64,000 bases of DNA from Thalassobacterium sedimentorum (GCF_031127905.1 NZ_JARXIC010000015.1:43774-107773); one strand, 5' to 3'; shown: positions 28,808-39,720, numbered from the stretch's first letter. Program-made: numbers and translations. Notes: generated from the sequence alone by a model not told the origin.

Positions 28808-29411
28808 GATGCATCGCCTCTCAGATTTTTTTAAGGAACGTGCCAATTCCTCACAGGCTCAGTTGTCTTTTATGGGTGTGGCTTCATTTTTAGAATCAAC
28901 TATTATACCAATACCTTTGGAGGCGCTTTTAATCCCATATTATCATCGACACCGTGATAGCCTTTGGCGTACCGCGTTGGTAGTCACCGTCGCGTGCTTG
29001 TTGGGAGCGAGTGCATTTTATGGGATAGGGATGCTGGCGATGGATAGTTGGGGGCGTTCTATTATTGAGCTGCTATCAAGCCCATCAGGATTTGAATCAT
29101 TGAAGGAATCCTTAAATCAACACGGCTTTTGGTTGATATTAGCTGCAGGGATATCGCCGATTCCTTTTCAGATTGCAATGCTGGGAGCTGGCGCTGTTGA
29201 TTACTCTTATCTTTATTTTATATTGGCGGCTACATTGGCGCGTGGGATCCGATATTTCGGCTTGGCGCTATTAGTAAAATACTATGGTGAACGTGCTTTG
29301 GAGGTCTGGAATAAAAACAAAATCAAAGCATCTGTAATCGCATTGTTATTACTTGGATGTATTTATGGATTAGGACGCTGGCTTGAGTCGACTCTGATGC
29401 AGTCGCCCTGA
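28806..29411 (+). CDS. DedA/YqaA-like membrane protein
   Basis: A 201-residue membrane protein of the DedA/VTT superfamily, YqaA-like. The re-entrant-loop motif FLESTIIPIPLEALLIPYY (about 28-46) and the second half GISPIPFQIAMLGAGA (about 115-130) are characteristic; about four further hydrophobic segments are present. Family members move or scramble phospholipids or undecaprenyl phosphate and support envelope homeostasis. Two adjacent ATG codons (28806, 28809) are possible starts, both inside or abutting the decamer repeat. Confidence 0.85.
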   Translation: MMHRLSDFFKERANSSQAQLSFMGVASFLESTIIPIPLEALLIPYYHRHRDSLWRTALVVTVACLLGASAFYGIGMLAMDSWGRSIIELLSSPSGFESLKESLNQHGFWLILAAGISPIPFQIAMLGAGAVDYSYLYFILAATLARGIRYFGLALLVKYYGERALEVWNKNKIKASVIALLLLGCIYGLGRWLESTLMQSP

Positions 29412-29765
29412 TTGCTGTAAATTGCGGTCGCAGCTAGGGCTTTTCTGGCAAGCATATTCTGATGTCACGTGCTGGTGGGAGCTTGTAATCGATTTTGTTC
29501 GAGCCTCTTCTATTTCTGTGGCATTGCGTTTTGCTGGAATTATAATTGCAGAATGCCTGATACTGTAAGGGATGTTTACATCTATAGTTAAGCTTTTGAA
29601 ATTTCTTCATGCATTGAGGCTCGTGAGTCAGAGAGTTAATGGGGACGAAGAGAGCGTTTATTCGGTGCAGTATGTTGGCGCCAAACTCAAATTGGATTCT
29701 GGCATGCAACTTGCGAGATTTAGAACACTGTCTTGACCGAATATTTACCGAACACGCACTTACCT
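29412..29765. other. Gene-poor spacer
   Basis: 354 nt between two same-strand genes. Only frames without family resemblance or start signals are present. The spacing suggests a separate promoter for the baeRF-like gene. Confidence 0.4.
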
Positions 29766-30962
29766 ATGATTGAGAAACACATACCTACTATTGATATTGA
29801 AGCTAAACCTGAAGTGATTGACTCTTTATTCAAAGAATACGGCGGTCCACATATATCGCTATTTTTACCCATCCGCAACGACGGCGTTGAAGTACAGCAG
29901 AACGCACAGATATTGCGGGAATTGATTGAGGAGGCTCGTGCAAGTCTCGAGATCTTCGGGATGCAAGTCTCACATGTGTCCAACTTTATTGCGCCTCTTC
30001 AATATTTTGTCGATAACCCCCAAAGCTTACGCCAGGAAGCTGCATCCCTCGCATTTCTCTTGGATGGCCATGCGCTGCGGCGTATACGCTTGGATTATGA
30101 AGCGCCTGCATTTTGTTGTGTGGATGAGCGTTTTGCGATGAAACCATTACTACCAATAATGCAACTGAATCCAACGTTTACGGCACTCTGTTTGAATCAG
30201 GGTGGGATGCAGGTTTATCGTGGTGTTCGAGGCAATTTGACTTCTGTGGATGTTGAAGGGATGCCGAATACAATTGAAGAGGTTGCTGAGTTTGATGACC
30301 CTGAGAAAACGCTTCAGAATCACTCCGCTACGCGGACTTCCCGGTCACATGCAACCGGTTCCACACCTGTCTCAGGTTTCCATGGTCATGGTATGCCGGA
30401 TACTTATAAGGATGATCTTAAAAAGCGCTTCATTCAAGCTGTGGCAGTTGCGATTGAGTCATTTTTGGCCGATAAGAAAGATCCGCTCGTTGTGTTTGGC
30501 GTTGCGGGGAACCTTGGACAATTCAAACAAGTCAATGCAGCTAGTCAGCGGGTTTACCATTACGTTGAGCACGATGCCAGTAGGTGGGATGCATCACGTC
30601 TCTCGCAGGAATCAGTGGCGCTGCTTAAGCTCGATATAGATCGACAGGTGTCGGCTGCGTTGGATGAAGTTGAAGCGGCTGTTGGTCGTGGTGAAGATAT
30701 CAGTGGTATCACTGAGTGCGCTTTGGCTGCGGCAACGGGACGGCTTGAGCGAGTATTCATTGCGAAAGATGAACAGGTCCATGGGCGTTGTGACCTTGAT
30801 CGCATGCAGGTCCTTTATGATGAAAAAAGTGGTCGACTCGGTAAAACGGATTTATTGGATTATATTGCCTATGAAACTTATCGGCATGGCGGATCAGCTA
30901 TGGCTGTGAGTAAAGATCGTCTACCAAATGGTAGGCGGGCGATTGCAGTAGGCAGGTTTTAA
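29766..30962 (+). CDS. baeRF-family (bacterial archaeo-eukaryotic release-factor-like) protein
   Basis: A 398-residue soluble protein that resembles the bacterial aeRF1-like group, family 3. An N-terminal segment (GGPHISLFLPIRND, about 28-41) is followed by the middle RNaseH-like/release-factor-like part (PLVVFGVAGNLGQFKQV) and a C-terminal Pelota/eL30e-like domain (GRLERVFIAKDEQVHGRCD). These proteins are proposed to act at ribosomes under stress, often near stress genes as here; the mechanism is not established. The frame extends to a TTG at 29733, but ATG 29766 is preferred. Confidence 0.75.
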   Translation: MIEKHIPTIDIEAKPEVIDSLFKEYGGPHISLFLPIRNDGVEVQQNAQILRELIEEARASLEIFGMQVSHVSNFIAPLQYFVDNPQSLRQEAASLAFLLDGHALRRIRLDYEAPAFCCVDERFAMKPLLPIMQLNPTFTALCLNQGGMQVYRGVRGNLTSVDVEGMPNTIEEVAEFDDPEKTLQNHSATRTSRSHATGSTPVSGFHGHGMPDTYKDDLKKRFIQAVAVAIESFLADKKDPLVVFGVAGNLGQFKQVNAASQRVYHYVEHDASRWDASRLSQESVALLKLDIDRQVSAALDEVEAAVGRGEDISGITECALAAATGRLERVFIAKDEQVHGRCDLDRMQVLYDEKSGRLGKTDLLDYIAYETYRHGGSAMAVSKDRLPNGRRAIAVGRF

Positions 30963-31021
30963 GCCAGTATTCTGTGTTTACGGAGGCGGTATTTTTACTG
31001 TCTTTTCTTGTGGATTTAATG

Positions 31022-34000
31022 TTATTTATTTGGTTCTGCTTCGCGTATGACGCTGAGTAATTCATCTCGGGTAAAAGGTTTCGGTAGGTAGCCATCAAAT
31101 CCTTCATCGATGAATTCCTGCCCCTGCCCAGGAAGACAGTGCGCTGTAAATGCAATGATACGAGCAGCGCTATTTTTACTATCTTTACGGATTCTTTTAA
31201 GTAGTTCACTTCCAACATTGCGACCCTGTAGATTTATATCCAGTAGAATCACGTCCTGTCCATCTAGCTTTTCAAACAATTCGGATTCGTCTGCGGCTAG
31301 ATCGAGGGGGTAATCCCTTAAGGTCAGTCCCAGAATACGACGAGTGTTGGGATAGTCGTCGCAGGCCAATATCCTTGTTTGATTTGAGCTTGCACCTGTT
31401 TCCATTACTTTAGGAGCAGGCTGCTCTTTCGGAGATTGCTTAGCTTCGAGTTTAAAAGGGTGGTCCGTGGGTCTGCTGTCTTTAGCTAATGGAAGTTGAA
31501 CTTCAATTGTGGTTCCATTGCCTTCCTCGCTGTCGGCCTTTATATTTCCGCCCATTGAGTCCACCAATTGCTTGGCAATGGCCATGCCCAATCCACTTCC
31601 TCCAAGAGTTGTGTCGTGTTTTTCACGTTCTTGCGAGAAAGGGTTGAATAGTTGACCTAGGAAATTTTTAGCCATCCCGCGGCCTTGGTCTTCCACCCGT
31701 AATCCTCCGCGCTGCTGAGTTGAGAAAACGGTGATTTCGACATACCTATCTTCGGGGGTGAATTTAATCGCATTGTCTAATAGGTTTGAAAGAATGCGAT
31801 TCAGTGCTGCGAGATCTGCATATACATGAACAGAATGTACCTGCTTGTTGAACTTTAGTTTGACTCCTTTTGCGCGTGCTATGGGGAGAAAGAGGTCGTA
31901 GGCTCGACGGCATTCCTGGCTGAGATCAATGTCTGTTAAGTCGAGCTCTATAGCTTTGCCCTCCATTCGAGCGAACTTGAGCACAGAGTTCAGAGTTCGC
32001 AACAAATGACCGCATGCGTTTTTCATCTCATCGGCCAATTCTGCATTTTCCGCGTCTAACTGTTGTGCGACGATTTCAGCATAGCCACTGATCGCTGTGA
32101 GTGGTGTACGAATGTCATGGCTCATGTTTGCTAAGAATGCTGTCTTTGTGCGATTTGCCGCTTCTGCCGCTTCTTTGGCGATCAGCATTTCTTGTGCGTG
32201 TAATCGTCGTTCGGTTACATCCTTAATCGTGCCGACTAGCGAAATGGCGTGAGGTTTACCACTTTCCTGGTCCTCAAAATCAAAAATGCCATTGGCTGCA
32301 ATGATTCGTTCGGAGGATCCATCGAAAGGATGAATGCGATATTCTGCCTGATAAGTTTCTCTTAGGTCGGGATCACTGGCTCTTGCCAATGAGGCATCGA
32401 CCTCTGCAAGGTCATCTGGGTGTATTCGTGATCTAAAGCTTTCTAGGTCAAATCGTTGATTCGGACTGAGGCCAAAAATCGATCTTGATTGTTCGTCTAG
32501 ATCAATGGTGCCACTTTGGACTGTGTAGCGATGGGTTCCCAGGCAGCTGGCTCTTAGCGCGAGGTCTAAACGAGTGGCCGTATCTTGGCGGGCGACTTCG
32601 TACTCTCTGCGCTCGGTCATATCCAGATTCAGGCCGACCCACGCCTCAATCTTGTTACTAGCGTTGAAGACCGGCCGACCGATGGATAGTACGAGACGTT
32701 GACCGCCGTCCTTACTTCGTATTCTGTGTTCTCTTTCCCAGTGAACTTTTGCTTCCATGGCAGCTTTCCATGCGGCACGAGTCGGTTCTCGATCTTGCTC
32801 AGGTAAGAGTTTGAGCCAGTTATCGTTTTGCAGTTCAGCAAGTGTTAGTCCTGTCATTTCTAAGAAACTTTCGGAAACATATTGGAATGTGCCTTGTGCA
32901 TTGCACCACCACACGCCATATGGGATGCTTTCACCTGTGACTTCAAAGAGACGTAGGTGCTCACTTGCTTTTCGTTGGGCGCGTACGACATCTGTGGTTT
33001 CGCTGACTAAGCTCATTATACCACGTACAGAGCCATTTGAGTTGTACCATGGCTGCAACATCAGATTGAAATAATAGTCTTTTTGTTCCCCGTTGCCGTC
33101 TTTATCCATGGAAACATGGTATTCGGGGTTGTGGTACGCATGTCCACTCGCGAAAACCTCGTCAAACTTGTCCAGAATTTCCTGTCCTACTAGTTCTGGA
33201 AATGCTTCTTGCAACGGACGGTTTAATTGAACGCGCGATGAGAATTCACGGTGTCGGCGATTGGTGAAGGTGTAGCGATGTTCAGGTCCTTCAAACAGAG
33301 CGACTAGCATTTCAGTATCTTCAAGTAAGCGTCGCCAACTGTACTCACTTTCTTTTGCCTGAAATTGAGCTTCTTTTAGATCTGTAACGTCGAAAAAAGT
33401 AATGACAACTCCGCGGATTTCGTTGGTTTGGGTGCGATACGGTAAGATACGGCGAAAGAACCAACGGTCTTCATTTCCTTTAATTTCACGTTCCGAAATA
33501 TCAAGTTTTTGGAGTACTTGTTGACTTTCTTTAAGCAGACTCGAGTCGGCAAAGTGAGTGCTTAAATCGCTGAGTAAACGGCCGACATCGGCGTCGCTTA
33601 GATTGAAAAGCTCGGCGCTTTTTCGTGTGAATCGTTTTATGCGGAGTTGTGAATCCAGGAATATGGATGCAATTTCGGAACTGGTTAAGAGGTTTTGTAA
33701 ATCATTATTTGTGTATGCTAGCTCTTGGCTTTTTACTTCTAGCTGATTGTTGAGAGTGCTCAGCTCTTGGTTGAGTAGGTGTAGTTCTTCTTTGGAAGTT
33801 TCGAGTTCCTCATTCGAAGATTGCAATTCCTCATTTATAGAAATTACTTCTTCGTTGGATGCTTTTAGCTCTTCATTAGAGGTTTCCAGTTCCTCGATGG
33901 TGCCTTGCAGTTCATGGCGAATCATACATAATTGCTCTTCTAAGTCGTTGTCAGCTATGTTGTCATTTTCCTCTGCAGTTGCTGCCGTTGAGGAGCTAAT

Positions 34001-35332
34001 TGGAGCGCTCGCTTCGTCCTCGAAAATGATGAAGGCAGCATCTGTAATTGCTCCGAAACTAGTTCTATTAATTGTTATTCGTACGAGCCGGTTGCAGTCT
34101 TGATTTGTCAGTGTAATGTTACGTAATACGACGTCCTTATTCTCGTTGAAAGCAGTTCGTAGCCCCTTGCGTAATTTAGCTTTAAGTGTTGCGGGGCAGA
34201 GTGAAATCAAGTGATTTGTTGGGACACCTTCTGCGTAATTCAGATATCGCTCTACTAATCCGCGAGTATACATTACCTGAAGTTGCTTATTTACGAAAAC
34301 ACCAGCAACTGAAAGATGTTTAGTTAATAAGCGGCGGGCTTGTTCTTCGTATGCCTCAGCTTCTGGCAAGTTGACCTCAACTTGCTGAGGTGCTTGTATC
34401 CTGCTTCGCCTGTAATTGGCTTCAAGAATTCGGCTTGCACCGATACGTTGAAAAATTCTGCATTGTTTGGATACTGTATTGAAAAGTTCGAGCTGATTGC
34501 CAATGTTTTCAGCATTACCCAGTATGAGGTAACCATCGCGTTTTAACGCAAAGTGTAGGAGCGGGAAGATGCGATTTTGGGTTTCCGAATCAAAATAGAT
34601 GAGCATATTACGACAGCTGACTAAATCTAATTTTGAGAATGGAGGATCATAGATAATGTCTTGGTGAGCGAATACTATCATCTCGCGAAGGCTCTTTTTT
34701 ACTCGGTAATGCTGTTCATCAATTGAGTCGAAATATTCCTCCAATATTTCTGCAGATACATTTTTGCGAATGCTAGTCGGGTAGATGCCTTGACGTGCAA
34801 ACTCCCGTGCTTCGTCATCAATATCAGTTGCATAGATTTGTAGCTTATGTGTGCTGCCGATCCGACGCATGGTGCGAGAGAAGGAGATTCCGTAACTGTA
34901 AGCCTCTTCTCCTGTTGCGCAGGCAGGCACCCAAATACGCAGAGGATTCTTTTCGTCAGCTTGCTTAATGATTGTTGGGATCACTTCTTGCTCTAATAAT
35001 TTCCAAACCTTGGCGTCTCTGAAGAAACTTGTTACACTAATTAATAAATCGCTCGCGAGTTGTTTAGCCTCAGTCAAATCACTGTGAATTTCTTTGGTAT
35101 AAGCATGCAGGCTGTCGAGATGCTTTAATCCGATTCTACGCTGTATGCGACGTTGTAGTGTGTTGAGTTTAAAATGGCTAAAATCAATTCCAGTTTGCTG
35201 TCTGAGTTGACGTAGTAGAGCGTCGAGTTGATTTGTCTCATATTCTCCCTGTTGTTGAGGATGAGTGTTCTTTATTTTTTGTGAGATTTGGGTACTGCTG
35301 GGGGGCGCAGTTGTTTTTCTAGCGTCGCTCAT
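31022..35332 (-). CDS. CheR-type methyltransferase/multi-PAS hybrid histidine kinase
   Basis: A 1436-residue soluble signalling protein. Order: CheR-like methyltransferase (about 35-310; [14 protein letters not shown] loop, [12 protein letters not shown]), a PAS-like segment, a coiled coil of [16 protein letters not shown] type (about 470-570), four PAS/PAC units (about 575-1055), the H-box MSHDIRTPL with His1072, an HATPase domain ([23 protein letters not shown]) and a C-terminal receiver (about 1320-1436; [11 protein letters not shown]). CheB methylesterase, usually fused in front of CheR in this class, is missing. The frame runs to 35383, but ATG 35332 is a better start. It lies 67 nt after a cardiolipin synthase gene on the same strand. 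Confidence 0.9.
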   Translation of the reverse strand: MSDARKTTAPPSSTQISQKIKNTHPQQQGEYETNQLDALLRQLRQQTGIDFSHFKLNTLQRRIQRRIGLKHLDSLHAYTKEIHSDLTEAKQLASDLLISVTSFFRDAKVWKLLEQEVIPTIIKQADEKNPLRIWVPACATGEEAYSYGISFSRTMRRIGSTHKLQIYATDIDDEAREFARQGIYPTSIRKNVSAEILEEYFDSIDEQHYRVKKSLREMIVFAHQDIIYDPPFSKLDLVSCRNMLIYFDSETQNRIFPLLHFALKRDGYLILGNAENIGNQLELFNTVSKQCRIFQRIGASRILEANYRRSRIQAPQQVEVNLPEAEAYEEQARRLLTKHLSVAGVFVNKQLQVMYTRGLVERYLNYAEGVPTNHLISLCPATLKAKLRKGLRTAFNENKDVVLRNITLTNQDCNRLVRITINRTSFGAITDAAFIIFEDEASAPISSSTAATAEENDNIADNDLEEQLCMIRHELQGTIEELETSNEELKASNEEVISINEELQSSNEELETSKEELHLLNQELSTLNNQLEVKSQELAYTNNDLQNLLTSSEIASIFLDSQLRIKRFTRKSAELFNLSDADVGRLLSDLSTHFADSSLLKESQQVLQKLDISEREIKGNEDRWFFRRILPYRTQTNEIRGVVITFFDVTDLKEAQFQAKESEYSWRRLLEDTEMLVALFEGPEHRYTFTNRRHREFSSRVQLNRPLQEAFPELVGQEILDKFDEVFASGHAYHNPEYHVSMDKDGNGEQKDYYFNLMLQPWYNSNGSVRGIMSLVSETTDVVRAQRKASEHLRLFEVTGESIPYGVWWCNAQGTFQYVSESFLEMTGLTLAELQNDNWLKLLPEQDREPTRAAWKAAMEAKVHWEREHRIRSKDGGQRLVLSIGRPVFNASNKIEAWVGLNLDMTERREYEVARQDTATRLDLALRASCLGTHRYTVQSGTIDLDEQSRSIFGLSPNQRFDLESFRSRIHPDDLAEVDASLARASDPDLRETYQAEYRIHPFDGSSERIIAANGIFDFEDQESGKPHAISLVGTIKDVTERRLHAQEMLIAKEAAEAANRTKTAFLANMSHDIRTPLTAISGYAEIVAQQLDAENAELADEMKNACGHLLRTLNSVLKFARMEGKAIELDLTDIDLSQECRRAYDLFLPIARAKGVKLKFNKQVHSVHVYADLAALNRILSNLLDNAIKFTPEDRYVEITVFSTQQRGGLRVEDQGRGMAKNFLGQLFNPFSQEREKHDTTLGGSGLGMAIAKQLVDSMGGNIKADSEEGNGTTIEVQLPLAKDSRPTDHPFKLEAKQSPKEQPAPKVMETGASSNQTRILACDDYPNTRRILGLTLRDYPLDLAADESELFEKLDGQDVILLDINLQGRNVGSELLKRIRKDSKNSAARIIAFTAHCLPGQGQEFIDEGFDGYLPKPFTRDELLSVIREAEPNK

Positions 35333-35399
35333 GATGTCTGTCGTGTAATGATTGTTATTATTCCAATATGTTCGCATGCTCATTAGCGATTAGTGGCTA

Positions 35400-36869
35400 T
35401 CATAGCACTGGAGCTGCTAATCGGGAGGCACGAATACGGACACGCTCCCAGAAGCCTTGTCCATCAAGGTCACTTTGATGAATAGGAGTCGCATTGATGA
35501 AGTCTTGCCTTAGCATGTTGGCGACCTCGGCATTAAAAGTCGGATCATTGATCACAGCATTTAGCTCGAAATTGAGTCTGAATGATCGGTTGTCGAAATT
35601 GGCGGACCCGATCATACAGAAGTTGTCATCTGTCAGGATCACTTTCTGATGCATAAAGGGACTGGTGTATTGATACATTTCGGCTCCGGCAGCTTCAAGT
35701 TCTCGTATGTAGCTCCAGGCTGCAAATTGTGCAAGACGTGCGATCATTGTATCTGTTTCATCGGGTATCAGAACTTTAACTTCAACCCCACGTAGAGCCG
35801 CTGCTTGTAGCGCGCGTAGAATGACATCGTCAGGTACAAAATACGGACTCGCAATCCAAAGTCGTTCTTTGGCGTGATGAATTACATCTAGTAAAAAGAG
35901 GGTATATCGCTCAAATCCGTCGGTCGGGCTGGAAGGTAGGCTGGCCACTCGTATGCCGTCAGAACTTCCAGATTCAGATCGAGGGTTCCAATTAAGTCCT
36001 GTCAGCATTTCATTGCGCGACCACGCCCAATCACGCAGGAAACTGACTTGCATTGTTTGCACGGCAGGTCCATTGATCCTTACCATGGTATCACGCCATT
36101 GCATGTAGTCATATTTTATATTCATACCTCCCGTCCATGCCGAATTGCCGTCGACTATGACCAATTTACGGTGGTTTCTAAAGTTCAGGCGGAACAGTTT
36201 TGTCCATTGAGGGACGATGTTAAAGCGGACTAATTGTACTCCAGCCTCACGGAGCGGCTTAAGATAGTCATTACTAACTTTAGTGCCCATATCGTCGTAA
36301 ATAATGTAGCAACGTACGCCAGAATTGGCGCGTTCAATAAGTCGTTCCGATAATTCGGCACCCACCTGACCGTCAGAAATCGTAAAGAACTGTACTAGAA
36401 CATAGTCCTTTGCCGCGGAGATTCCATCGAATATTGATGTGAAGGCCTTGGGGCCGTCAGGCAATAATTCTGCAGTATTGCCGGTTGTTGGCGGGAGCGG
36501 GAGCAAGGTAGCCAATAGGTCGGCTGAGCCTTTGAAATTCTGAGCCAGCAGCCCTTTTTGATCAAGGGTGGTTCTCAATCTTGCTACTGTTGGTGCAATC
36601 TGTTCAGTGTAGATTTTTTTTTCATCGATATATTGCTTAAAGTCGACTTCACCAAATACTAAGTAACTAGGTACGGCGATGAAAGGTACTGTGTTTAATG
36701 CGAGCACCCATGCAGTCGTGCCTTGTGGAGTGCGCACACTCATCAGGGCGTTGATAGACATGAAAAAACCAATCATGTGAAAACAACAGAGCGTGCTCCA
36801 AAATAAAATCGATTTTCGAGACCGTTTAGATGACTTTTGCGGGTTATCTTTTTTTGTAATCAGGGACAT
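35400..36869 (-). CDS. cls: Cardiolipin synthase
   Basis: A 489-residue membrane-bound phospholipase-D-type enzyme that joins phosphatidylglycerol units into cardiolipin. Two transmembrane helices (about 20-40 and 53-73) lead into two HKD domains: HRK/D at His233, Lys235, Asp240 (NHRKLVIVDG) and His407, Lys409, Asp414 (MHQKVILTDD), followed by GSANFDNRS. The length and order are those of ClsA. The CheR-kinase gene follows at 67 nt on the same strand, so an envelope-stress link is possible. Confidence 0.93.
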   Translation of the reverse strand: MSLITKKDNPQKSSKRSRKSILFWSTLCCFHMIGFFMSINALMSVRTPQGTTAWVLALNTVPFIAVPSYLVFGEVDFKQYIDEKKIYTEQIAPTVARLRTTLDQKGLLAQNFKGSADLLATLLPLPPTTGNTAELLPDGPKAFTSIFDGISAAKDYVLVQFFTISDGQVGAELSERLIERANSGVRCYIIYDDMGTKVSNDYLKPLREAGVQLVRFNIVPQWTKLFRLNFRNHRKLVIVDGNSAWTGGMNIKYDYMQWRDTMVRINGPAVQTMQVSFLRDWAWSRNEMLTGLNWNPRSESGSSDGIRVASLPSSPTDGFERYTLFLLDVIHHAKERLWIASPYFVPDDVILRALQAAALRGVEVKVLIPDETDTMIARLAQFAAWSYIRELEAAGAEMYQYTSPFMHQKVILTDDNFCMIGSANFDNRSFRLNFELNAVINDPTFNAEVANMLRQDFINATPIHQSDLDGQGFWERVRIRASRLAAPVL

Positions 36870-37572
36870 CGTTATTGATTCCTAATTCAATGGGCGCCGC
36901 CATTTTGTTCGTGCATTTTCAACTGTCTCGGCTAGCAACGAATCTGAGCGTATCATTGCGCCAGCACGGTATCCACAACTAGCCCTGGCCTGATTCGGGC
37001 GAGGAAGCATCTCAGGAAAGTCTGCAATAATTGTGTTCACTTCGGAGCCCAACGCAAAACGCATGCCAAGCCCTGTAATTCAGACCAGTGTTTTGATGCA
37101 TATTGTAGCTGGGGAGTGTTTTGAAGAGTCTTTTATACTATGAGAATAAATACCTTCTTCTTCATCGGGCAAAGTGCAGTGCAAGTGCGTTGTGCTTCGT
37201 GCATATTGCATCACGTGTTTGAGCCTTAATTAAGATCTATTTGTAGCTTTTTCTCGAGTATGGAATCTCTATGTGAGGGCCTGTGAGTAATGAATTCTAA
37301 ATGATTCGAGGCCGTTTTGAACGCTGGCATCGACTGCTCTCGGGAGCCCTGCAATTCGCATGAGTTTCTCTGATTGTGTCATGCATATCTCCAGTCGAAT
37401 ATAGATACTGAATCCTATTGATTCGTTTATAAGTCATTTTTAGTCATTCAGATGCGTTCTTGGTAGTCTTTGTTTTTTTGCAGTTGGCATGGTATTGGCA
37501 AAGTCCATGACTGATCGCTTTAGCATTCGGCTGAAGCCATCGAATTAAGCATTAATATATATACTTAAAACT
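36870..37572. other. Long intergenic region
   Basis: 703 nt between divergent genes. A 60-codon frame on the minus strand (36882-37064) ends 13 nt before cls but has no recognisable family and weak support. No repeat, tRNA or terminator was identified. The AT-rich stretch at 37545-37572 precedes the secreted-protein ATG. Confidence 0.4.
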
Positions 37573-38223
37573 ATGAAAGCACAATTCATTACCCTCTCTG
37601 CCATTATGGCTTCTGTATCGTGGTCTTCCGCTCAAACTGATGTTCAGAGTCATTCGAATAATCTACATGAATCGGAACGTGCTGTATCTCAATTAACAAT
37701 TAATAGTAACGAGATTGCTGAAGCGAATCAACGTTATCAAAATACCATGAATGTTGAAACGCCTGAGTCAGGACAAGTGCAGCAGTTATCTGATTTAAGT
37801 ATTAATAAGCATGATTCAGATAATATTCTAACCGACAGTCGTGGGAATAATTACACCATCGATACTAATGGCCAATTGCGTAGTGGTGTAGACACAGGCT
37901 ATGGCAGAAACGATAGGAATGTAGCTGAGGATTTGCGTATGTCTAACTATAAAGATCGTGACCGTCTATCACGCAGTATCGTTAATGAGATAAAGCGTGA
38001 CGAAGAGCTCGCACGAGATTGGGTCAAGCATCAGGAACAAGTGGATTCGTGGCGCAATCAGGTGCGGAATGACTTAGCTTTGTTGAATCAATCGTCAGAG
38101 AGCGATTATGAGCTTGCGCGTGATCGTTTACATAAAAGTTACTCCAGTTATCATGATGCGAAGGTTCAAGCACGCGGATTTATCAGCCAACCTAACACCC
38201 GCGCAAGTACGCCGCATAAATAA
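37573..38223 (+). CDS. Secreted polar protein of unknown function
   Basis: A 216-residue protein with a signal peptide (MKAQFITLSAIMASVSWSSA, cleavage near SSA-QT). The mature part is very hydrophilic, rich in Asn, Ser, Asp and Gln. A strand-like middle (DSRGNNYTIDTNGQLRSGVD) is followed by a charged helical end (about 120-205). No family is recognised. A strong terminator follows 23 nt after the stop, so it forms its own transcript. It is one of two unknown exported proteins flanking the paired receivers. Confidence 0.65.
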   Translation: MKAQFITLSAIMASVSWSSAQTDVQSHSNNLHESERAVSQLTINSNEIAEANQRYQNTMNVETPESGQVQQLSDLSINKHDSDNILTDSRGNNYTIDTNGQLRSGVDTGYGRNDRNVAEDLRMSNYKDRDRLSRSIVNEIKRDEELARDWVKHQEQVDSWRNQVRNDLALLNQSSESDYELARDRLHKSYSSYHDAKVQARGFISQPNTRASTPHK

Positions 38224-38246
38224 TTCTTAGGTTTCAACTCATAGGT

Positions 38247-38272
38247 GCCCCCTCTTATGAGTAAGAGGGGGC
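38247..38272 (+). terminator. Strong hairpin terminator
   Basis: A perfect 11-bp stem GCCCCCTCTTA/TAAGAGGGGGC with a 4-nt loop, 23 nt after the stop codon of the secreted protein. It is followed by a T-rich rather than an uninterrupted T tract. Confidence 0.75.
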
Positions 38273-38307
38273 TCTCGTTGTTTGTTTAATTAGAATTGGA
38301 GGCTAGA

Positions 38308-38772
38308 ATGAATATGGAACGCCGCGAAGATAGTAGTGATACCGATTTACAGCGTATTCGAGTGGGTATTGTCGAAGATCACGCCAGCTTGCGTGGTGTT
38401 TTGGTGAAACTCGTGAGATTCTCCCCCAACATGGATTGTTATGGCGGTTTTGCTAGTGGGGAGCAACTCTTACAGGCTTTGAAACAGGATAGTCTGTCAC
38501 CAGAGCAGCTCTTGCCTAATGTTGTGAGTCTTGATTTGACCATGCCAAGGATGAGTGGAATTGAAGTTTTGGGCTATCTGCGACAGCATTGGCCTGAGAT
38601 ACGTTGCGTTCTATTATCTGGTCATACTGATGTTAGTTATGTGCGGGACGCTCTTGAGCAGGGAGCTTATGGGTATGTGGCTAAAGGTGGTGCTGAGGAA
38701 TTCTTGAAGGCGATTAATCAGGTCGCGCTAGGAAGGCGCTATGTCTCACCTTGTTTCGATAAGCTGTTGTAA
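38308..38772 (+). CDS. Stand-alone NarL-type receiver protein
   Basis: A 154-residue response regulator consisting of a receiver only. Acidic VGIVEDH (about 18-24), phospho-Asp76 in VVSLDLTMPRMSG, conserved Ser/Thr in LLSGHTD and Lys126 in YVAKGG are all present. The receiver is of the NarL/LuxR type, but the chain stops about 25 residues after it with no HTH. ATG 38308 is chosen because a GGAGG Shine-Dalgarno lies six nt upstream. A second such gene starts 330 nt downstream. It may relay phosphate or act by protein contact. Confidence 0.85.
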   Translation: MNMERREDSSDTDLQRIRVGIVEDHASLRGVLVKLVRFSPNMDCYGGFASGEQLLQALKQDSLSPEQLLPNVVSLDLTMPRMSGIEVLGYLRQHWPEIRCVLLSGHTDVSYVRDALEQGAYGYVAKGGAEEFLKAINQVALGRRYVSPCFDKLL

Positions 38773-38826
38773 CAATCTTTTCCGAGGTCTGTGTGGCTTC
38801 ATGTGCATTGCATCTTGCAAATGAGG

Positions 38827-38849
38827 AGCATGCTAAATGCATGCTTTTT
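38827..38849 (+). terminator. Terminator after the first receiver gene
   Basis: A 7-bp stem AGCATGC/GCATGCT around a TAAAT loop, running into five T residues, 54 nt after the stop. It separates the two receiver genes into different transcripts. Confidence 0.65.
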
Positions 38850-39103
38850 GCATGTCTGGAGGTTAGGTAGAATAAAAACTTAAATCTATCCATCAACTGC
38901 TTAACATGACGGCAAATACGCTGATCGCTATGATTTAAACGGGTGTAGCACCGATTTGTATTTCTAGTCCGAGAGGTTCGGTGCTCATTAACGATTTTTT
39001 TATCTATGTAATGAGATGCAGGAACCTAATTTGCTAAGGTTTGAAATCGCGAATGCTCAATTTTCGCTAATCTCTCGATCTCCTTAACCTGCCCTAAATA
39101 TTT
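38850..39103. other. Spacer with a second hairpin
   Basis: About 250 nt before the second receiver. GCACCGA (38948-38954) can pair with TCGGTGC (38978-38984) over a 23-nt loop, followed by a T-rich stretch near 38994-39001. This may be a further terminator or a leader structure. No coding frame is supported. Confidence 0.35.
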
Positions 39104-39586
39104 ATGAGTAAAGATGAATCCGTTGCGTTTGAAGTCAGAGTTATGATTGTGGAGGATCACGATCGATTGTGTGAAGTATTACAGCGGATTGTAGCCGGGA
39201 CGCCTGGTTTAAGTTGTTGTGGTTCTTTTAACTCAGGGCATGAGACACTGGCAGCGATTCCGGACTTACGACCGGATGTGATCTCGATTGATTTGACGAT
39301 GCCTGATTTGAATGGGTTGACTGTCTTAAAACGTATTCGTGAGCAGTGGCCTGAAATACGTTGCGTGGTGTTTTCTGGTCACGCAGATGAAGCATATGTT
39401 AGTGAATCTTTCGCAGCTGGAGCGATGGGGTATATATATAAAGAAGATGTGAATGATTTTATCGAAGGTGTTCGAGTGGTGGCTGCGGGGGAGTATTTTT
39501 TGTCCCCGCGCGTTGTGGATGCGATGCCGGATGGCATCCACTCAAAGCCGCCAACTGGATCGGACCCTGACAATCATGCTTCTTAG
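39104..39586 (+). CDS. Second stand-alone receiver protein
   Basis: A 160-residue receiver-only protein, clearly a paralog of the product at 38308-38772. VMIVEDHDRL, phospho-Asp63 in VISIDLTMPDLNG, the FSGHADEAYV segment and Lys113 in YIYKED line up with the first copy, and WPEIRCV is identical in both. It also ends without an HTH, with a 25-residue polar tail. A hairpin terminator follows. Partner kinases could be the hybrid kinases elsewhere in the window; this is inference. Confidence 0.85.
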   Translation: MSKDESVAFEVRVMIVEDHDRLCEVLQRIVAGTPGLSCCGSFNSGHETLAAIPDLRPDVISIDLTMPDLNGLTVLKRIREQWPEIRCVVFSGHADEAYVSESFAAGAMGYIYKEDVNDFIEGVRVVAAGEYFLSPRVVDAMPDGIHSKPPTGSDPDNHAS

Positions 39587-39599
39587 ATAGAAATAAAAA

Positions 39600-39630
39600 C
39601 ATCCCAAGCCGCATTTAACGACTTGGGATG
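39600..39630 (+). terminator. Hairpin after the second receiver gene
   Basis: A perfect 9-bp stem CATCCCAAG/CTTGGGATG with a 13-nt loop, 13 nt after the stop codon. No long T-run follows. An A-run precedes it, so it may also serve the convergent gene on the minus strand. Confidence 0.55.
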
Positions 39631-39720
39631 GGTGTGTGATTGAGAGGCTTCTATTTTTGATTGAATTAGCCTCACCACTCGAAGCGGATTTACGCGCCTG
39701 CTTGTGTGGCTGCTTCTATT

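Noticed and set aside
29434..29709. 91-codon minus-strand frame between the DedA-like and baeRF-like genes
   Set aside because: The peptide is Cys/Arg-scattered with no domain and lies in a typical promoter spacer.
36882..37064. 60-codon frame upstream of cls
   Set aside because: Possible operon partner, but the peptide has no recognisable family, hydrophobic segment or strong initiation signal.
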